Shown here: in pieces, positions 24,960-34,700 of the stretch
Numbering within the stretch: position 1 is the first letter of the stretch
Layout: the number at the start of each line of letters is the position of its first letter
NCBI RefSeq assembly: GCF_003984645.1
Contig: NZ_RWKI01000028.1
Span: forward strand, 1-43,359
Direction of reading: 5' to 3'
DNA length: 43,359 nt
DNA from: Variovorax sp. MHTC-1
GTDB lineage: Bacteria > Pseudomonadota > Gammaproteobacteria > Burkholderiales > Burkholderiaceae_C
Notes under the pieces: model-generated
Told to the model about the DNA's origin: nothing
Database searches by the model: none
What the model saw: the letters and a program-made list of their open reading frames with translations, nothing else
Program-made: the position numbers and the translations under genes

Positions 24960-25616
24960 CTAATCTGGTGCGAGGCCACAGCCCAGCAGCACAAAAGTGG
25001 TGAGTTCTCGCACGATGTGCTCACGGTCGATGGGTTCATCGGGCGCCAGGCCCAGCATGATGTGCACTTGCACGCCGTAGTCGGCGTAGTGCTGCGTCAT
25101 GCCCCAGATCTGCATGAGCAGGATCCTGGCGTCTACAGCGCGCATGCGGCCTTCGGCGATCCAGCGGTTGATCAGCTCTACCTTCTGCTGGGTTGACTTC
25201 ACGGCCACCGGCCAGTACTTGCCCAGGTTGAGCCCGCCGCCCAGCACCTCCGTGGTGAAGATGCGCGACAGGCCCGGGTTGTCCAGCGCGTAGTCCAGCT
25301 TCTTGCGCACGTAGCTGCTCAGCACCTTCTTTGGGTCGTCACTGTTGCTGTCGAATATGAAGGCCCCCGACCAGCCGTTGAGCACGGAGTACAGCAGTTC
25401 TTCATAGAGCTCTTCCTTGCTGCTGATGTAGTAGTGCAGCTGGGGTTTGGTCAGGCCCGCGCGTTCGGCGATGGCTTTGGTAGACGCGCCCTTGAACCCA
25501 TGGCGGCTGAACTCGGCAATGGCCGCTTCGCGGATGGCGCCCAGGATGCGCTCGCGCCCCTGCTTGGCACGGCTCAGGAGTGCGGCGGATGGGGCATCGA
25601 TTCCAGGTTCGGTCAT
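24960..25616 (-). CDS. TetR-family regulator, RutR-like
   Basis: 218 aa from the ATG at 25616. The N-terminal HTH is RERILGAIREAAIAEFSRHG then FKGASTKAIAERAGLTKPQLHYYISSKEELY. The C-terminal domain (NPGLSRIFTTEVLGGG, WIAEGRMRAVDARILLMQIWGMTQHYADYGVQVHIMLG) is the RutR type. RutR senses uracil/thymine and controls pyrimidine breakdown. The RutR-like operator before the adjacent operon makes this the likely local regulator. Confidence 0.88.
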   Translation of the reverse strand: MTEPGIDAPSAALLSRAKQGRERILGAIREAAIAEFSRHGFKGASTKAIAERAGLTKPQLHYYISSKEELYEELLYSVLNGWSGAFIFDSNSDDPKKVLSSYVRKKLDYALDNPGLSRIFTTEVLGGGLNLGKYWPVAVKSTQQKVELINRWIAEGRMRAVDARILLMQIWGMTQHYADYGVQVHIMLGLAPDEPIDREHIVRELTTFVLLGCGLAPD

Positions 25617-25909
25617 GGACTGGACGGACACAGTGGTCGGAGGGGAGGGGTGATAGACGGTGCCGATTCTGCCCGCTGGCGGCCTGGATGGCCGCCTCAC
25701 ACTTTCCAGAAGCCGACATGAGGCGCACTCGCCTCCTCGATCATCGTATAGGGCCAATGCACTCAATGGGACGAAGGATGCCGCAAATACGTCCCGGCAG
25801 AACAGCTCTGCATCGCGCTGCTCGGCCCGCTCGCCGCGGAACACGCGCAGGCGCACGGGATCGATGCCAACACCAATCAACGACCATGGAGGCGCTCGGA
25901 TGCCGCAAC

Positions 25910-26100
25910 CAATTCCCGATGGCGTTGCAATCCGTGCTGCTGGGGGGCACATGCGCATGGAAGACAACGCCTTCATCTCCAAGGGAGTCTTCGCTGAGAG
26001 CAATGCGCAGCAGGTGATGAAGGCGCGCCGCCTGGTCGAGGAACTCGGTGCTTCGCTCGCGAGCCCGGCGCAGGCGCGCCAGATCCTAGGCGTGAAGGCG
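25910..26100 (+). pseudogene. BKACE (DUF849, beta-keto acid cleavage) fragment
   Basis: QFPMALQSVLLGG in one frame, then MRMEDNAFISKGVFAESNAQ followed by QVMKARRLVEELGASLASPAQARQILGVK in another, matches the C-terminal end of the 3-keto-5-aminohexanoate cleavage family. A small deletion causes the frame switch near 25950 and the N-terminal two thirds are gone. Confidence 0.7.
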
Positions 26101-26502
26101 TGTGGAACAACCGTGACTGGGGCCTGATGCGGATATCGGCTTCTCGCCTGCCGGCAGCGGACCAGGTTCGTCAAAGGCGTCGATCGCCAACCAGAGCGCG
26201 CCGCACGCGCACTGCTTCATGTGCACGACCTGCAGCTTGCGGTAGATCTTACCGATCACCAGCGCCTTGTCGCTCCTGTCATCGCCTCGCCCAACCCGAG
26301 GGTCAGCGGCAGGAACGCCCTGCCGACCTTCACCGTCTCATCGGATGGCGCCAGCGATGCGTAGTTCTACCGGCACTGGTGCGGGCCAGCTTGGCCCGCA
26401 GCACCCATGTCCTTGATCGTCTGCAGGGCGTTGCCGCCAATGTCTGACGAGATGCGCTTGCCTTGGGCCTTCCGCGGATTGTCGCTGGGCAATCGGTTCG
26501 GT
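26101..26502. other. Degenerate stretch, no gene recognised
   Basis: No intact gene. The minus strand has coding-like pieces (ALQTIKDMGAAGQAG, AIDAFDEPGPLPAGE) broken by stops and frame changes. I cannot assign them to a family; probably remnants like their neighbours. Confidence 0.45.
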
Positions 26503-26892
26503 CTAGAAAGGCGCCGGCGAGCGGATAACCTCGACGGGCCCAATGCCCGAGTAGATCGTCTCGCCGGTTTTGAGCAATGTCACTGTCCAGCTGTCCCCGG
26601 GCGTGACCTTGTAGTCACCCGGCGCCAGCGGCAGCTCCCGCTCCTCAAGAAGCCCGACGCCCAGCCAGGATGGCATGCGCAACAGCGTTGGGCCGTCGCG
26701 CAGAAACTGATCGAGCAGGAAGCCGTTGCCAGCGTGAACCTGCACCCCATCGAAGCCGGCCTCCTTCGCGAAATGCGCTGCGACTCCATACTCTTGAACG
26801 ATTGCCGCGATCTCTCCCACCGTCAACGCGTGTGGCACCATGAGTGGTCGCGGGTACGCATCTCGCGCAGCTCGTAGGATCAGTTCTACCAA
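26503..26892 (-). pseudogene. Old-yellow-enzyme fragment fused to an unrelated tail
   Basis: The first ~65 residues (HALTVGEIAAIVQEYGVAAH, FAKEAGFDGVQVHAGNGFLLDQFLRDG) are the central barrel segment of an NADH:flavin oxidoreductase (OYE). Near 26690 the sequence changes to PSWLGVGLLEERELPLAPGD and KVTPGDSWTV..., which is not OYE; I cannot place it. There is no complete domain, so the 129-aa frame is read as a chimera of gene fragments rather than a working gene. Confidence 0.6.
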
Positions 26893-27269
26893 GGCACGCC
26901 CGGTGGCGAAGGCAATCCCCGTCGTCTTCGTTCAGCACATCGCCAGTGGACCGTGGCACATCCTCGACTGGGAACCGATCTTCGTGCAGGCCGCCATAAA
27001 CGGATAAGCGAGTCGATTGGATCCCAATCCGGGCCGTTGCGGCGAGAACTCGTCGACCGTGAGACCATGAAGAGCTTCTTCCTTGAGGCGAAAGCCGAAC
27101 TTTCGATGTGCAGGGGGCTCGAAAATCGTTCGCGGCCGCGTGACATTGCGAGAGTGCCGCGATGTCAGGCCGAAAGCACCGCGCTCCAAATTGCAGGCGC
27201 GGCCTGGCCCCGAAGACGCAGCTTGGCGAGATTGAACTGGCCTTTGCGGATTGGCGGGTTGCGCATGCG
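26893..27269. other. Degenerate stretch between fragments
   Basis: A short plus-strand piece AIPVVFVQHIASGPW ending at a stop near 27007 resembles an isochorismatase-type strand, but is too short to call. Nothing else is recognisable. Confidence 0.35.
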
Positions 27270-27420
27270 GTCTAAGCAGCGAAGCATCGGGGCGTGGCTG
27301 CAGCAGCGCGCCGGGGTCATCTTGCTTGCGGCGCAGGGGCAGCAGAACAAGGAACAAGGACATCGCGGAGGAGGTCGGCCTGGATCGTCGCCCGAATAGG
27401 CGTACTCCGCACCCGCGGTC
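27270..27420 (+). pseudogene. IS630-family transposase N-terminal remnant
   Basis: SKQRSIGAWLQQRAGVILLAAQGQQNKE, then after a frame change IAEEVGLDRR, is the helix-turn-helix start of an IS630 transposase. The DDE domain is missing. Confidence 0.55.
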
Positions 27421-27450
27421 CTGAAGGCGAACACAGCCGGTCGCGCAAGC

Positions 27451-27834
27451 TCAGTGCAGTGCTGCCCGATGCATGACGCCAAAGCGCGCGGCAAGCGCGC
27501 CAAGGTTCTTGTCGAGCGTCCAGAGTTCGGCGGGCCGCATGAGCATCGTGGATGCGAGCAATGAGAGATCCACCAAGCCGCAACCGAGGCCGTAGAGCCG
27601 TTCCCTTTCGATGAAGTCCCTGACCTCGGTGAGACTTGCCTGCTGAACTTTCTGCAATAGGTCCAGATCGCCCAGTGTTCGCCGTCGCGGTTCCGGCGGC
27701 GTCCCGCATGCCAGCTCGGCAACGACCATCGGATGTGTCAGAACGAGATCCGCCTGCAACAGCGCCATCAGGGCGTTGTTCCGGTGCCGGAAATGGTTGA
27801 CCCACACGGAGGTGTCGACAAGAACGGGCCCCAT
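27451..27834 (-). CDS. vapC: VapC-family PIN-domain toxin
   Basis: 127 aa. PIN-domain acidic residues are in PVLVDTSVWVNHFR (first Asp), VVAELACG (Glu), CGLVDLSLLAS (Asp) and ELWTLDKNL (Asp). The family cleaves RNA with Mg2+. The start shares one base with the vapB stop, giving a coupled pair. Confidence 0.92.
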   Translation of the reverse strand: MGPVLVDTSVWVNHFRHRNNALMALLQADLVLTHPMVVAELACGTPPEPRRRTLGDLDLLQKVQQASLTEVRDFIERERLYGLGCGLVDLSLLASTMLMRPAELWTLDKNLGALAARFGVMHRAALH

Positions 27835-28046
27835 CAGGAGTGCGTTGCTGGGCGCCGAGAGCGCCGGCGAGGAACACTTCGCATGCTAGGTGCAGACGAA
27901 CCGAGCGCGGCGAGGCGCTTGGCAGCTCGGACGCGAACAAAGGTCTCTATGGCCTCGCGAAACAACTCGGCCTTATCCATCCCGGGATCTGCCACATCCA
28001 GGGCTCTTGCGTAAAGCGCATCGTCGATTGTCACGGTCGTTCGCAT
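27834..28046 (-). CDS. vapB: VapB-family antitoxin
   Basis: 70 aa. The ribbon-helix-helix start MRTTVTIDDALYARALDVAD is followed by KAELFREAIETFVRVRAAKRLAALG, typical of DUF2191 VapB. The tail is basic. It neutralises VapC and represses the operon. An 18-bp dyad lies 15 nt upstream. Confidence 0.88.
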   Translation of the reverse strand: MRTTVTIDDALYARALDVADPGMDKAELFREAIETFVRVRAAKRLAALGSSAPSMRSVPRRRSRRPATHS

Positions 28047-28061
28047 GTCAGCCGCCTGAAA

Positions 28062-28079
28062 TGATGCAATTGTGCATCA
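28062..28079. promoter_or_regulatory. vapBC operator dyad
   Basis: TGATGCA-ATTG-TGCATCA, a perfect 7-bp inverted repeat just upstream of vapB, is the expected place for VapB(C) autorepression. Confidence 0.6.
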
Positions 28080-28140
28080 ATCTGGATGCGAGCGCGTAGG
28101 CTATCGGAGCTGCTCGGGTACAGAATGCGGTGGAACGTCT

Positions 28141-29265
28141 TCATGGTTCATCCAACATCCGGCTGACCTTGCTGCCGAGCGCGCTTTCGGCGCGGAAGTA
28201 CCCCATGACGGTCGCCACGCTCTGATGCCCGGTCATCGCCATCGTCTCGGGCAGCGACATGTTCTGCCGGCCGGCTTCCGTCACGAAGCCGGCCCGCAGC
28301 GAGTGCGCCGAGAACTCTCCCTCCACACCCGCCATCGCACACCGTTCCTTCACGATGTCGCGCACGGCGGCCGGCGCGAGCGCCTCGCCGAGGTGGCCGC
28401 CCTTGCGGATGCGCCGAAAGAGGGCGCCTTCCTTGATCCCTCTTTCCGTCAGCACGGCGAGCCAATCCTGCACGGCGAGCGCCGCGCTCCCCACCAGCGG
28501 TTTCACATCCTCCGGTCGCTCGGCGCCGGCCTGGTTGGTCTTGGAGTGCACAAGCGTATAGAGATAAGACTTTGCATCGACGCGGCGCAGGTTCTCGAGC
28601 GTGGCCGCGGCCACCTCCGAGCGGCGCCGCCCGCCGGTCGCCCAGGCAAACAGGAGCAGGGCGCGATCACGTTTTCCTCGCAGGGAGTCGTCGCAGGTCG
28701 CGAGCACCGCCTGCAACGGGTCCTTGGTGAGTGCGCGCTGCTTGTGCGGGCGCGCGCCGCGCTTGGCATAGGCGCGGCGCGTGCGGCCGAGCAGCTCGCG
28801 CACCAGCGGGTCGGCGCAGGGGTTGGTCTCCTTGGCCAGCTGGTGTGCCTTCGACAGCACCGCGATGCGGTGCACGAGCGTGTTGAGCGCGGGCGCGCCG
28901 AGCCGCGTCTTGTAGCCGTTGGCCACCAGCGCCTGGTCAACGTCCGGTGGCAGCTCGCTGACCAGATCGGCTTCGCCTTTCGTGTCCTTTGCGTCCGCTT
29001 TGCGCGCGGCGTGGTCGACGATGAACTGGATGACGACCGGCACCGGAACGGGCATGCGCAACACATCACCGTAGCGCGCGGCGTACCAGGCCGCCCAGTA
29101 CCGCATGGCCGAGCCGTAAGAGGCCCGGGTGTTGGCCGATTCGCCTTCGCGCAGCAGCGCGCGCGCGGCGTCCTCGGCCATGCCGGTGAGCCGCGCGGGA
29201 TCGAGCCCGAGACTTCGCTCCTGCGCGGGCACCAACCCTGATTCTTGAGGAGCTGCTGGCTTCAT
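28141..29265 (-). CDS. Tyrosine recombinase/integrase
   Basis: 374 aa from the ATG at 29265; the frame is open to 29316, but the longer form would run through the operator-like repeats. The core-binding domain is about 40-150. The catalytic set is visible: Arg in GGRRRSEVAAA, Lys region VHSKTN, HSLRAGFVTEAG (His, Arg), GHQSV (His) and the nucleophile Tyr in ATVMGYFR. It is transcribed away from a KfrA-like gene. A diverged partial copy lies at 15930-16225. It probably moves or once moved the island. Confidence 0.9.
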   Translation of the reverse strand: MKPAAPQESGLVPAQERSLGLDPARLTGMAEDAARALLREGESANTRASYGSAMRYWAAWYAARYGDVLRMPVPVPVVIQFIVDHAARKADAKDTKGEADLVSELPPDVDQALVANGYKTRLGAPALNTLVHRIAVLSKAHQLAKETNPCADPLVRELLGRTRRAYAKRGARPHKQRALTKDPLQAVLATCDDSLRGKRDRALLLFAWATGGRRRSEVAAATLENLRRVDAKSYLYTLVHSKTNQAGAERPEDVKPLVGSAALAVQDWLAVLTERGIKEGALFRRIRKGGHLGEALAPAAVRDIVKERCAMAGVEGEFSAHSLRAGFVTEAGRQNMSLPETMAMTGHQSVATVMGYFRAESALGSKVSRMLDEP

Positions 29266-29274
29266 GATTTCATA

Positions 29275-29304
29275 TGTATGACGTATGATCTGATACATCA
29301 TACA
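29275..29304. promoter_or_regulatory. Nested inverted repeats between integrase and KfrA-like genes
   Basis: GTATGAT-CTGATAC-ATCATAC (29283-29303) is a perfect 7-bp dyad. A second outer pair TGTATGA / TCATACA (29275-29281, 29298-29304) and the direct repeat GTATGA-C-GTATGA overlap it. This is an AT-rich control region for two divergent genes. Confidence 0.6.
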
Positions 29305-29387
29305 CGAATAAGTCACGATAACTATCCCTTATCGAGGGTAAATATTGGGCGGGGCCGGGCGGTGGTTACGGAAAGTACGAGGGTCAG

Positions 29388-30446
29388 ATGGCTGAAATTC
29401 GACAAACACTCTCCCGCGGCATCCAGGAAGACGACGTCTGGGGCGCGGCCGACCTGCTGCTTCACGAAGGCCTGCGGCCCACGATCGAGCGCGTGCGCCA
29501 GAAGATCGGGCGCGGGTCGCCCAACACCGTGAGTCCGATGCTCGAGCGCTGGTTCGCGTCGCTGGGGGCGCGGCTGGCCGGCGGCGCCACCCCTTCGGCG
29601 AACCTTGCGGCGGGCAACGACGCGGATGGCGTGCCGGTGAGCGTTCGCAACGCCACGCGGCTGCTGTGGGAGACGGCACGTCGCGAAGCTGAGCAGGTGC
29701 AGCGCCAGGAGATGGAGGCCGCACGTGCCGAGCTGCGTGAGAACGAAGAAGCTCTGCGCCATGGGCAAACCGAGCTCGTTCAGCGCGAAGCCGCGTTCGA
29801 GCAGGCGCGTGCCAGCCTCAACGCGGCCCTCGCCTCCTCTCAGCAGGCTCGCGAGGCCCTGGAAAGACAGCTGGCCGAGCAGGCGGTCGAGGCGCAGCGT
29901 CTTCGCGCCTCGACCGATCACGAAATCGCCAGGCTCGATGCCCTGCTGCTGGAAGCCAGCGCCAGCAAGGAGGCATTGCGGCAGGAGCATGCCGCGGCTC
30001 TGGCCGCGCGAGACCGCGACCTGCGGGATGCCGAGGCACGCCATGCCGCGCAGGAAAAACGCATGCTCGCCGACGTCGACCGCGCGCGTCAGGCGGCGAA
30101 GCAGCTCGAGGCGGAGCTGGCCCGAGAACAGCAACGCAGGGTGCGCGGCGAGGAAGCCGCGGCCCAGCTGCGTGACGTCGACCGCCAGGCGCTGCGCGAT
30201 GCTCAGCAGGCCGCCCAGCAGACTGAACGCGCATTGAGGGATCAGCTCGCCGCTCACGGCATCGCGCTGGCGCAGGCCCAGTCGCAAGGCGCAGCGCTGC
30301 AGCAGCGCCTGGACGACTTCCAGCGGCAGTCCGGCGAAGAGAAGAAATCGCATGACGCAACACGTGCGCTGCTGGCGGGTGCGTTGGCTGTAGTGCGCAA
30401 ACCGCAAGGGGCACGCAAGCCATCCGCTGGGAGAGGTAAGGCGTAG
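29388..30446 (+). CDS. KfrA-like DNA-binding coiled-coil protein
   Basis: 352 aa. The N-terminal ~60 residues (DDVWGAADLLLHEGLRPTIE, RVRQKIGRGSPNTVSPMLERW) are the KfrA-type DNA-binding domain. Residues ~100-320 are a long Ala/Glu/Gln/Arg coiled coil, followed by a basic tail. KfrA proteins are plasmid regulators that bind their own promoter and can act as architectural or partition-linked factors. Divergence from a tyrosine recombinase suggests control of excision or maintenance of an integrated element (inference). Confidence 0.88.
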   Translation: MAEIRQTLSRGIQEDDVWGAADLLLHEGLRPTIERVRQKIGRGSPNTVSPMLERWFASLGARLAGGATPSANLAAGNDADGVPVSVRNATRLLWETARREAEQVQRQEMEAARAELRENEEALRHGQTELVQREAAFEQARASLNAALASSQQAREALERQLAEQAVEAQRLRASTDHEIARLDALLLEASASKEALRQEHAAALAARDRDLRDAEARHAAQEKRMLADVDRARQAAKQLEAELAREQQRRVRGEEAAAQLRDVDRQALRDAQQAAQQTERALRDQLAAHGIALAQAQSQGAALQQRLDDFQRQSGEEKKSHDATRALLAGALAVVRKPQGARKPSAGRGKA

Positions 30447-30472
30447 GCGTGCGCCGGAGCCTCTCGCGGCGA

Positions 30473-30498
30473 GCGCCTCGGCTTCCGCGGCGAGGCGC
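30473..30498. terminator. GC-rich stem-loop between convergent genes
   Basis: GCGCCTCG / CGAGGCGC with a 10-nt loop, in the 100-bp gap where the KfrA-like and AP2-repeat genes converge. There is no T tract, so it is only a possible bidirectional terminator. Confidence 0.35.
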
Positions 30499-30546
30499 GC
30501 CGTCCCGATGGCGCCGGCCGAGACACCCCTAGTGCACTACTCCGCT

Positions 30547-31320
30547 TCAGGCCACCCCACAATCCGATTCTGTCGGACGCGGAGAAGCCCATCCTTCCAT
30601 CTGCTGTAGCTGCTGCTGGCGTTCGGCGATCGCCAGCGCCTTGGCTTCGTCGTTACCGTAGGTGGCAACGTAGAAAGTCTTCTCCAAGATCTTGCTTCCC
30701 TTCTTTTGCGTCTTGGCTTTCCACGCCCGGGGCGTACCGTCCGGCCAGCGCAAGCACGTCACACCCGGAGTTCCGCTCGTGTTGGTGCTCGCTGCCGTCT
30801 GGGCTTTCCTGCGCCTGAGAAGCGGTTCCGGGAGCGGGGCCGGCCGCTTCTGTGCGGGCATTGCCGCCGCCACGCGGTCCGACGGATGCGCGAAGAAATG
30901 GCCCGTCAGTTGCTCCAACTGCCTTTGGCGCTCGGCGATGGCCAGTTCCTTGGCGTGGTTGCCGTAGCGGACGACCGAGAACCATTTCTGGACCTGTACG
31001 CCACGTTCAAGCTGGGTTTTTGCCGTCCATCCCAGAGGCTTCCCCCGCGCGTCGGTGCGGCAGGTGACGCCGGGTATGCCGGTTTTGCTGTTGCTGCGTG
31101 CTTGAACTGCTTTCTCTCGCCTGAAGATGGGCGGATGGCTGCGCATGATCTCGTCGCGCCAAGCTTGCGCATGCGCGAGCGCGGCCCCGCGCCCACCGTG
31201 CGTACCGAACGCAAATGATTTGAAGAGGCGCACCTTGTTGCGCGTGATAGACGCCTTCCAGCGCCTGGCCCCACGGCTGATGCCATACATGGACACTGGA
31301 TTGCGAACGCCGCTTGGCAT
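30547..31320 (-). CDS. Protein with three AP2-like DNA-binding repeats
   Basis: 257 aa made of three repeats: about 12-60 (GISRGARRWKASI), 81-140 (GIPGVTCRTD, then GWTAKTQ) and 183-241 (GTPGVTCLRW, then AWKAKTQ). Repeats 2 and 3 share GxPGVTC...W-A-KTQ...YGN-A-ELAIAERQ-QL, the three strands plus helix of bacterial AP2/ERF domains. No HNH nuclease domain is attached, unlike AP2 homing endonucleases. It lies 29 nt after the CDI immunity gene on the same strand and could be a regulator. Function unknown. Confidence 0.75.
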   Translation of the reverse strand: MPSGVRNPVSMYGISRGARRWKASITRNKVRLFKSFAFGTHGGRGAALAHAQAWRDEIMRSHPPIFRREKAVQARSNSKTGIPGVTCRTDARGKPLGWTAKTQLERGVQVQKWFSVVRYGNHAKELAIAERQRQLEQLTGHFFAHPSDRVAAAMPAQKRPAPLPEPLLRRRKAQTAASTNTSGTPGVTCLRWPDGTPRAWKAKTQKKGSKILEKTFYVATYGNDEAKALAIAERQQQLQQMEGWASPRPTESDCGVA

Positions 31321-31349
31321 CTCTGTCTTCTGATCTGGTCGCGTTGTGC

Positions 31350-31754
31350 CTACTTTTTGGGAGCGCTGATACCCTGCTTTTGCAAGTCTTCCAGCGCTTG
31401 CGAGAGGTCCATGGTCTCGTCTGTTTCCTCGTAGCCCTCGGGCTTGTTGTAGTCGTACTCAATGTTGAACTTGCCATCAGGATAGAGCGTGAAGGTCAGG
31501 CCCCAGATGCGCTGGCCGGTGGTCCTGAGAAGATCATCTCGGAGAAAAATGCAGGCATCTTGCAGCGCAAAGACGTCCATCCCGATCGGAATGTCAGCTT
31601 CGCCCTTAGCGCCTGCTTGAAGGGTCACAACGCCACCACACCCCTTGTTGAGAATAGGGCAGACGGCACGCAGGGATGACCAATCTGGAGAGGCCTTATT
31701 GGCAAGGACTCTCCCAATCGCTTCATATGCATCTTCGACAGTTTCAATCATCAC
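31350..31754 (-). CDS. cdiI: CDI immunity protein, YezG/DUF600-like
   Basis: A 134-aa acidic cytoplasmic protein. LTFTLYPDGKFNIEYDYNKPEGYEETDE matches the conserved end of the YezG/DUF600 immunity family, which often partners nuclease toxins. It starts 6 nt after the cdiA stop, the standard immunity position. It should bind and block the nuclease domain at the CdiA C-terminus. Lower G+C than cdiA, as is common for exchangeable toxin-immunity ends. Confidence 0.8.
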   Translation of the reverse strand: MMIETVEDAYEAIGRVLANKASPDWSSLRAVCPILNKGCGGVVTLQAGAKGEADIPIGMDVFALQDACIFLRDDLLRTTGQRIWGLTFTLYPDGKFNIEYDYNKPEGYEETDETMDLSQALEDLQKQGISAPKK

Positions 31755-31760
31755 TAGCCT

Positions 31761-34700
31761 CTATTGCGTGAAAGGGAAACGTTTGATAACACCTCCGACG
31801 GTCGCCTCGACAAGAAAAGCGTTCGGTCTGACCCCTCCCCCAGCCGGATAGCCCACATCGATCTTCACCGTCACAGATTTTCCTTCCTTGAGCGCATTTC
31901 TGAATTCGTTTTCCATCGCTCGCCAGTCACCCCGATTCAGCGTGGACGCCTGCGGCACGATGTTGATTCTGTCACCTGCGCCCCCCAGGCTGGAGGCAAT
32001 CAAATGACCGCCCTCGTCCTTTGCTGCACCGCATTTTCCAGCAGCACACTGCTGATAGGGATTGCGGTCCATTGCATTCAGCGCCAACGTGCCCTCGACC
32101 TTGTCCACCCGGCCAGAAGCATCGGTGACGTATTTGTGTCCGTTGCTCAATTCATAGACCGCTCCGGGCTTGAGTTGACCGTTCAATGCCGTGTCCCACG
32201 CGCCCTTGCTGCCCACGGTCGCCTTGATCGTGCTTTGCGCGTCCGCCAGTTTTACTGCCGCGCCAGCCGCATCGCCGGCATCCAACAGCGCCTTGGCCTC
32301 TTTGATCAGTAGCTTGGCCGCATCGCCCATCGGCCCTAGGGCACCCACTACCGCCAGGGTGTAGTCGAACGGCGTCTCGGCCTCCAAGAGCCCCTTGATG
32401 TCCCCGACGACGGGCGTTAGATCGAGCGTGAGCTCGGCCAGTGATCTGAGAACTGCTTCGCCCTGCGCGCCCATTGGGGTCGCATGAGGGGTGCTGTTGA
32501 TAAGCCGCTGGATTTCGGTTCGCTCTGCCGCATCCGAGTACATGCCGAAGCGGATTTCATCGCGCAGCGAAGCGTTGTCCGGCGTGCTTCGGTACGTGGC
32601 TTCCGCCGCCTTCGCAAAGCTGATCCATTGAGCACATTGCTGGCTCGCACCATCGGCATAGCACGCCGCGCGCAGCTTGTCGTCGCGTGCCTTGTCCTTG
32701 GCATTCCACGCGTCGCGTTCGGCGCAGGCTGCGTCATCTCCGCTATTGCAAGCAACGATGGCCTTCTTTCTGGCTTGGTTTTCGTCGTGAGCCAAGAAAT
32801 TGTTCGCCGCAGCATTGCTCCCCGCCTGACTGCCGATATTGATCTGGCTTGCATCTCCGCCCGTGACGGCAACTGCGAGGCCACTCATGAGTCCGGCGAA
32901 CTGCACCGTGTCGGCTTGGCGCCCGTAGGCCTCGGCCGCGATCTCACCAATCGCTGCACCGAGCGCACCGGCCCCACATCCGCTCGCACTATCGGCCTTG
33001 GCCGCCCCAACCACGCACCCCGCGATCGCGTGCGCCACCTTGTTGGCAAAGCCGTCGAGGTTGTCACCAATCGCATTGGCACCTTGCGCAGCGATGGTGT
33101 CCAGGATGGCCGACTTGAGCCCCTCCTTTAAGTTCTCCTCAAGACTGCCGCCGTTGATGGCCGTGCCAATCACCGCTCTCGCGGCGCCGGCGGTGAGGTT
33201 CTGGCCCAACTGCGTCATGAACTGCTGAGTACCACCGCCAACGGTCGGCAAGCCGGTAGGGTTGAGATCCAGCCCCTGGAGCACCCCGCCCGTGACGATG
33301 GCCGTCAGCAGGTTCTTGACGCTGGAGCTCGATCCGAGATCGTCCAGCGTCGCGCCAATGTCGAACTGGTTGTTGATCAGCGCCACGGCCGCCTGGCTGG
33401 CCAGTGCCGTAAGGCCGGCCGTGGTGGCGCCCGCAATGACGGCGCCGGAAGTCGACAGGCCCTGGCCCACAAAGAGGGTGCCGTTCGAGAGCGTTATCGA
33501 GTTGGCGGCCCCCAGCGAACTGCCCGCAGCCTCGCCTGCGCCAGTTGTGGCCCCGGCCGTGAAGTACGCCACCACCAGCGTCACGATGGCCGCGCCCTCC
33601 GGCGTGAGCCCCTGCTGCTCATGGTTCCAGTTCTTATGTGCTTCCTCGACCCTGACCCAGTCGATCTTGCCCTGCAGCTTCGGGTCGTTGTTGAGTTGCT
33701 CCACCCAGCCCATGCCGGGCTGCTTGGCGAGCTGTTCGAGGCTGTCCCTCGCGCCGAGTCCGGCCTGCACCTGGTTGGCGTTGACCGCCAGGTTGCCGAC
33801 ATTGAACTGGTTGTAGTGGGTGGTCTGGTCCTGCGTGCCTTTGTCTTTCGCCTTCTGGTAGCCGAGGTCGCGCCCCTGGCTGGTTTCGCTCTGGCTGTGC
33901 TCGGTGGTCTGCGTGCCCAGGAGCAGGGTGTCCGCGTTGAGCGCGAGGGTGCCCGGCGTGTTCACCGTGGTGCCGAACATGGCGAGCGTGTCGGCGGCGC
34001 TGATGGTCACGTTGGCACCATTGAGCGTGGTACGCGTGAGCGTGCTGTCCTGGATCTCGGTGGTGATGGTCCGCTTCGCGTTGATGCCGGTGCTCGGGTC
34101 GTGCCAGATAAACTGGTTGGCTGTCAGGCCCTTGCCGCTGGTGCTGCTGGTGCCGGTGACCGAGCTGGTGTTGGTGGCCGCCTGGATGGTGACCTGGCCG
34201 CCGTTGATGGTGATGTCCTTGGCGGCATCGACCTGCACGCCCACCATGTTCACGGTGCCGCCCTGCAGCAGCACGCCGCCCTGGCTGCTGGTGATGGTGC
34301 TGGCGGAAGCGGTATCGGATTGCAGCTCGATGCCTGTGGTGCTCCCCTTGGAGAAGGGCAAGACGGGGGTGATCGGCGCGCCCACCGCCATCCCCAGCAA
34401 GCCGCTCACGCCGCTGGTCTTGCGGTCCTGTTCGGCTGAGGAATAGGTGGTGTTGCGTCCCTCGACGATGCTCAAGACTCGCCCGGCGTCGATCATCACG
34501 CCCTGCGTGCCGCTGATGTGGGAGCCCTCGATGTAGATGTCGTTCTTCGCAGCGAGCGAAACGAGGCCACCCGAGAAGCTGCTGCCGATGCTGGTGCTGT
34601 TGGCGAACTCGCTGCTGAGCTTGTTGTCGGTGCTGCGCGTCACGCCCTTGTCGGTCCACTGCGCAGAGAAGCTGCCGGAGGTTTGCGCCTGGCCCGACGC

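Noticed and set aside
26880..27007. Isochorismatase-like strand AIPVVFVQH
   Set aside because: Too short and without the catalytic Asp/Lys/Cys context; noted only as a possible scrap.
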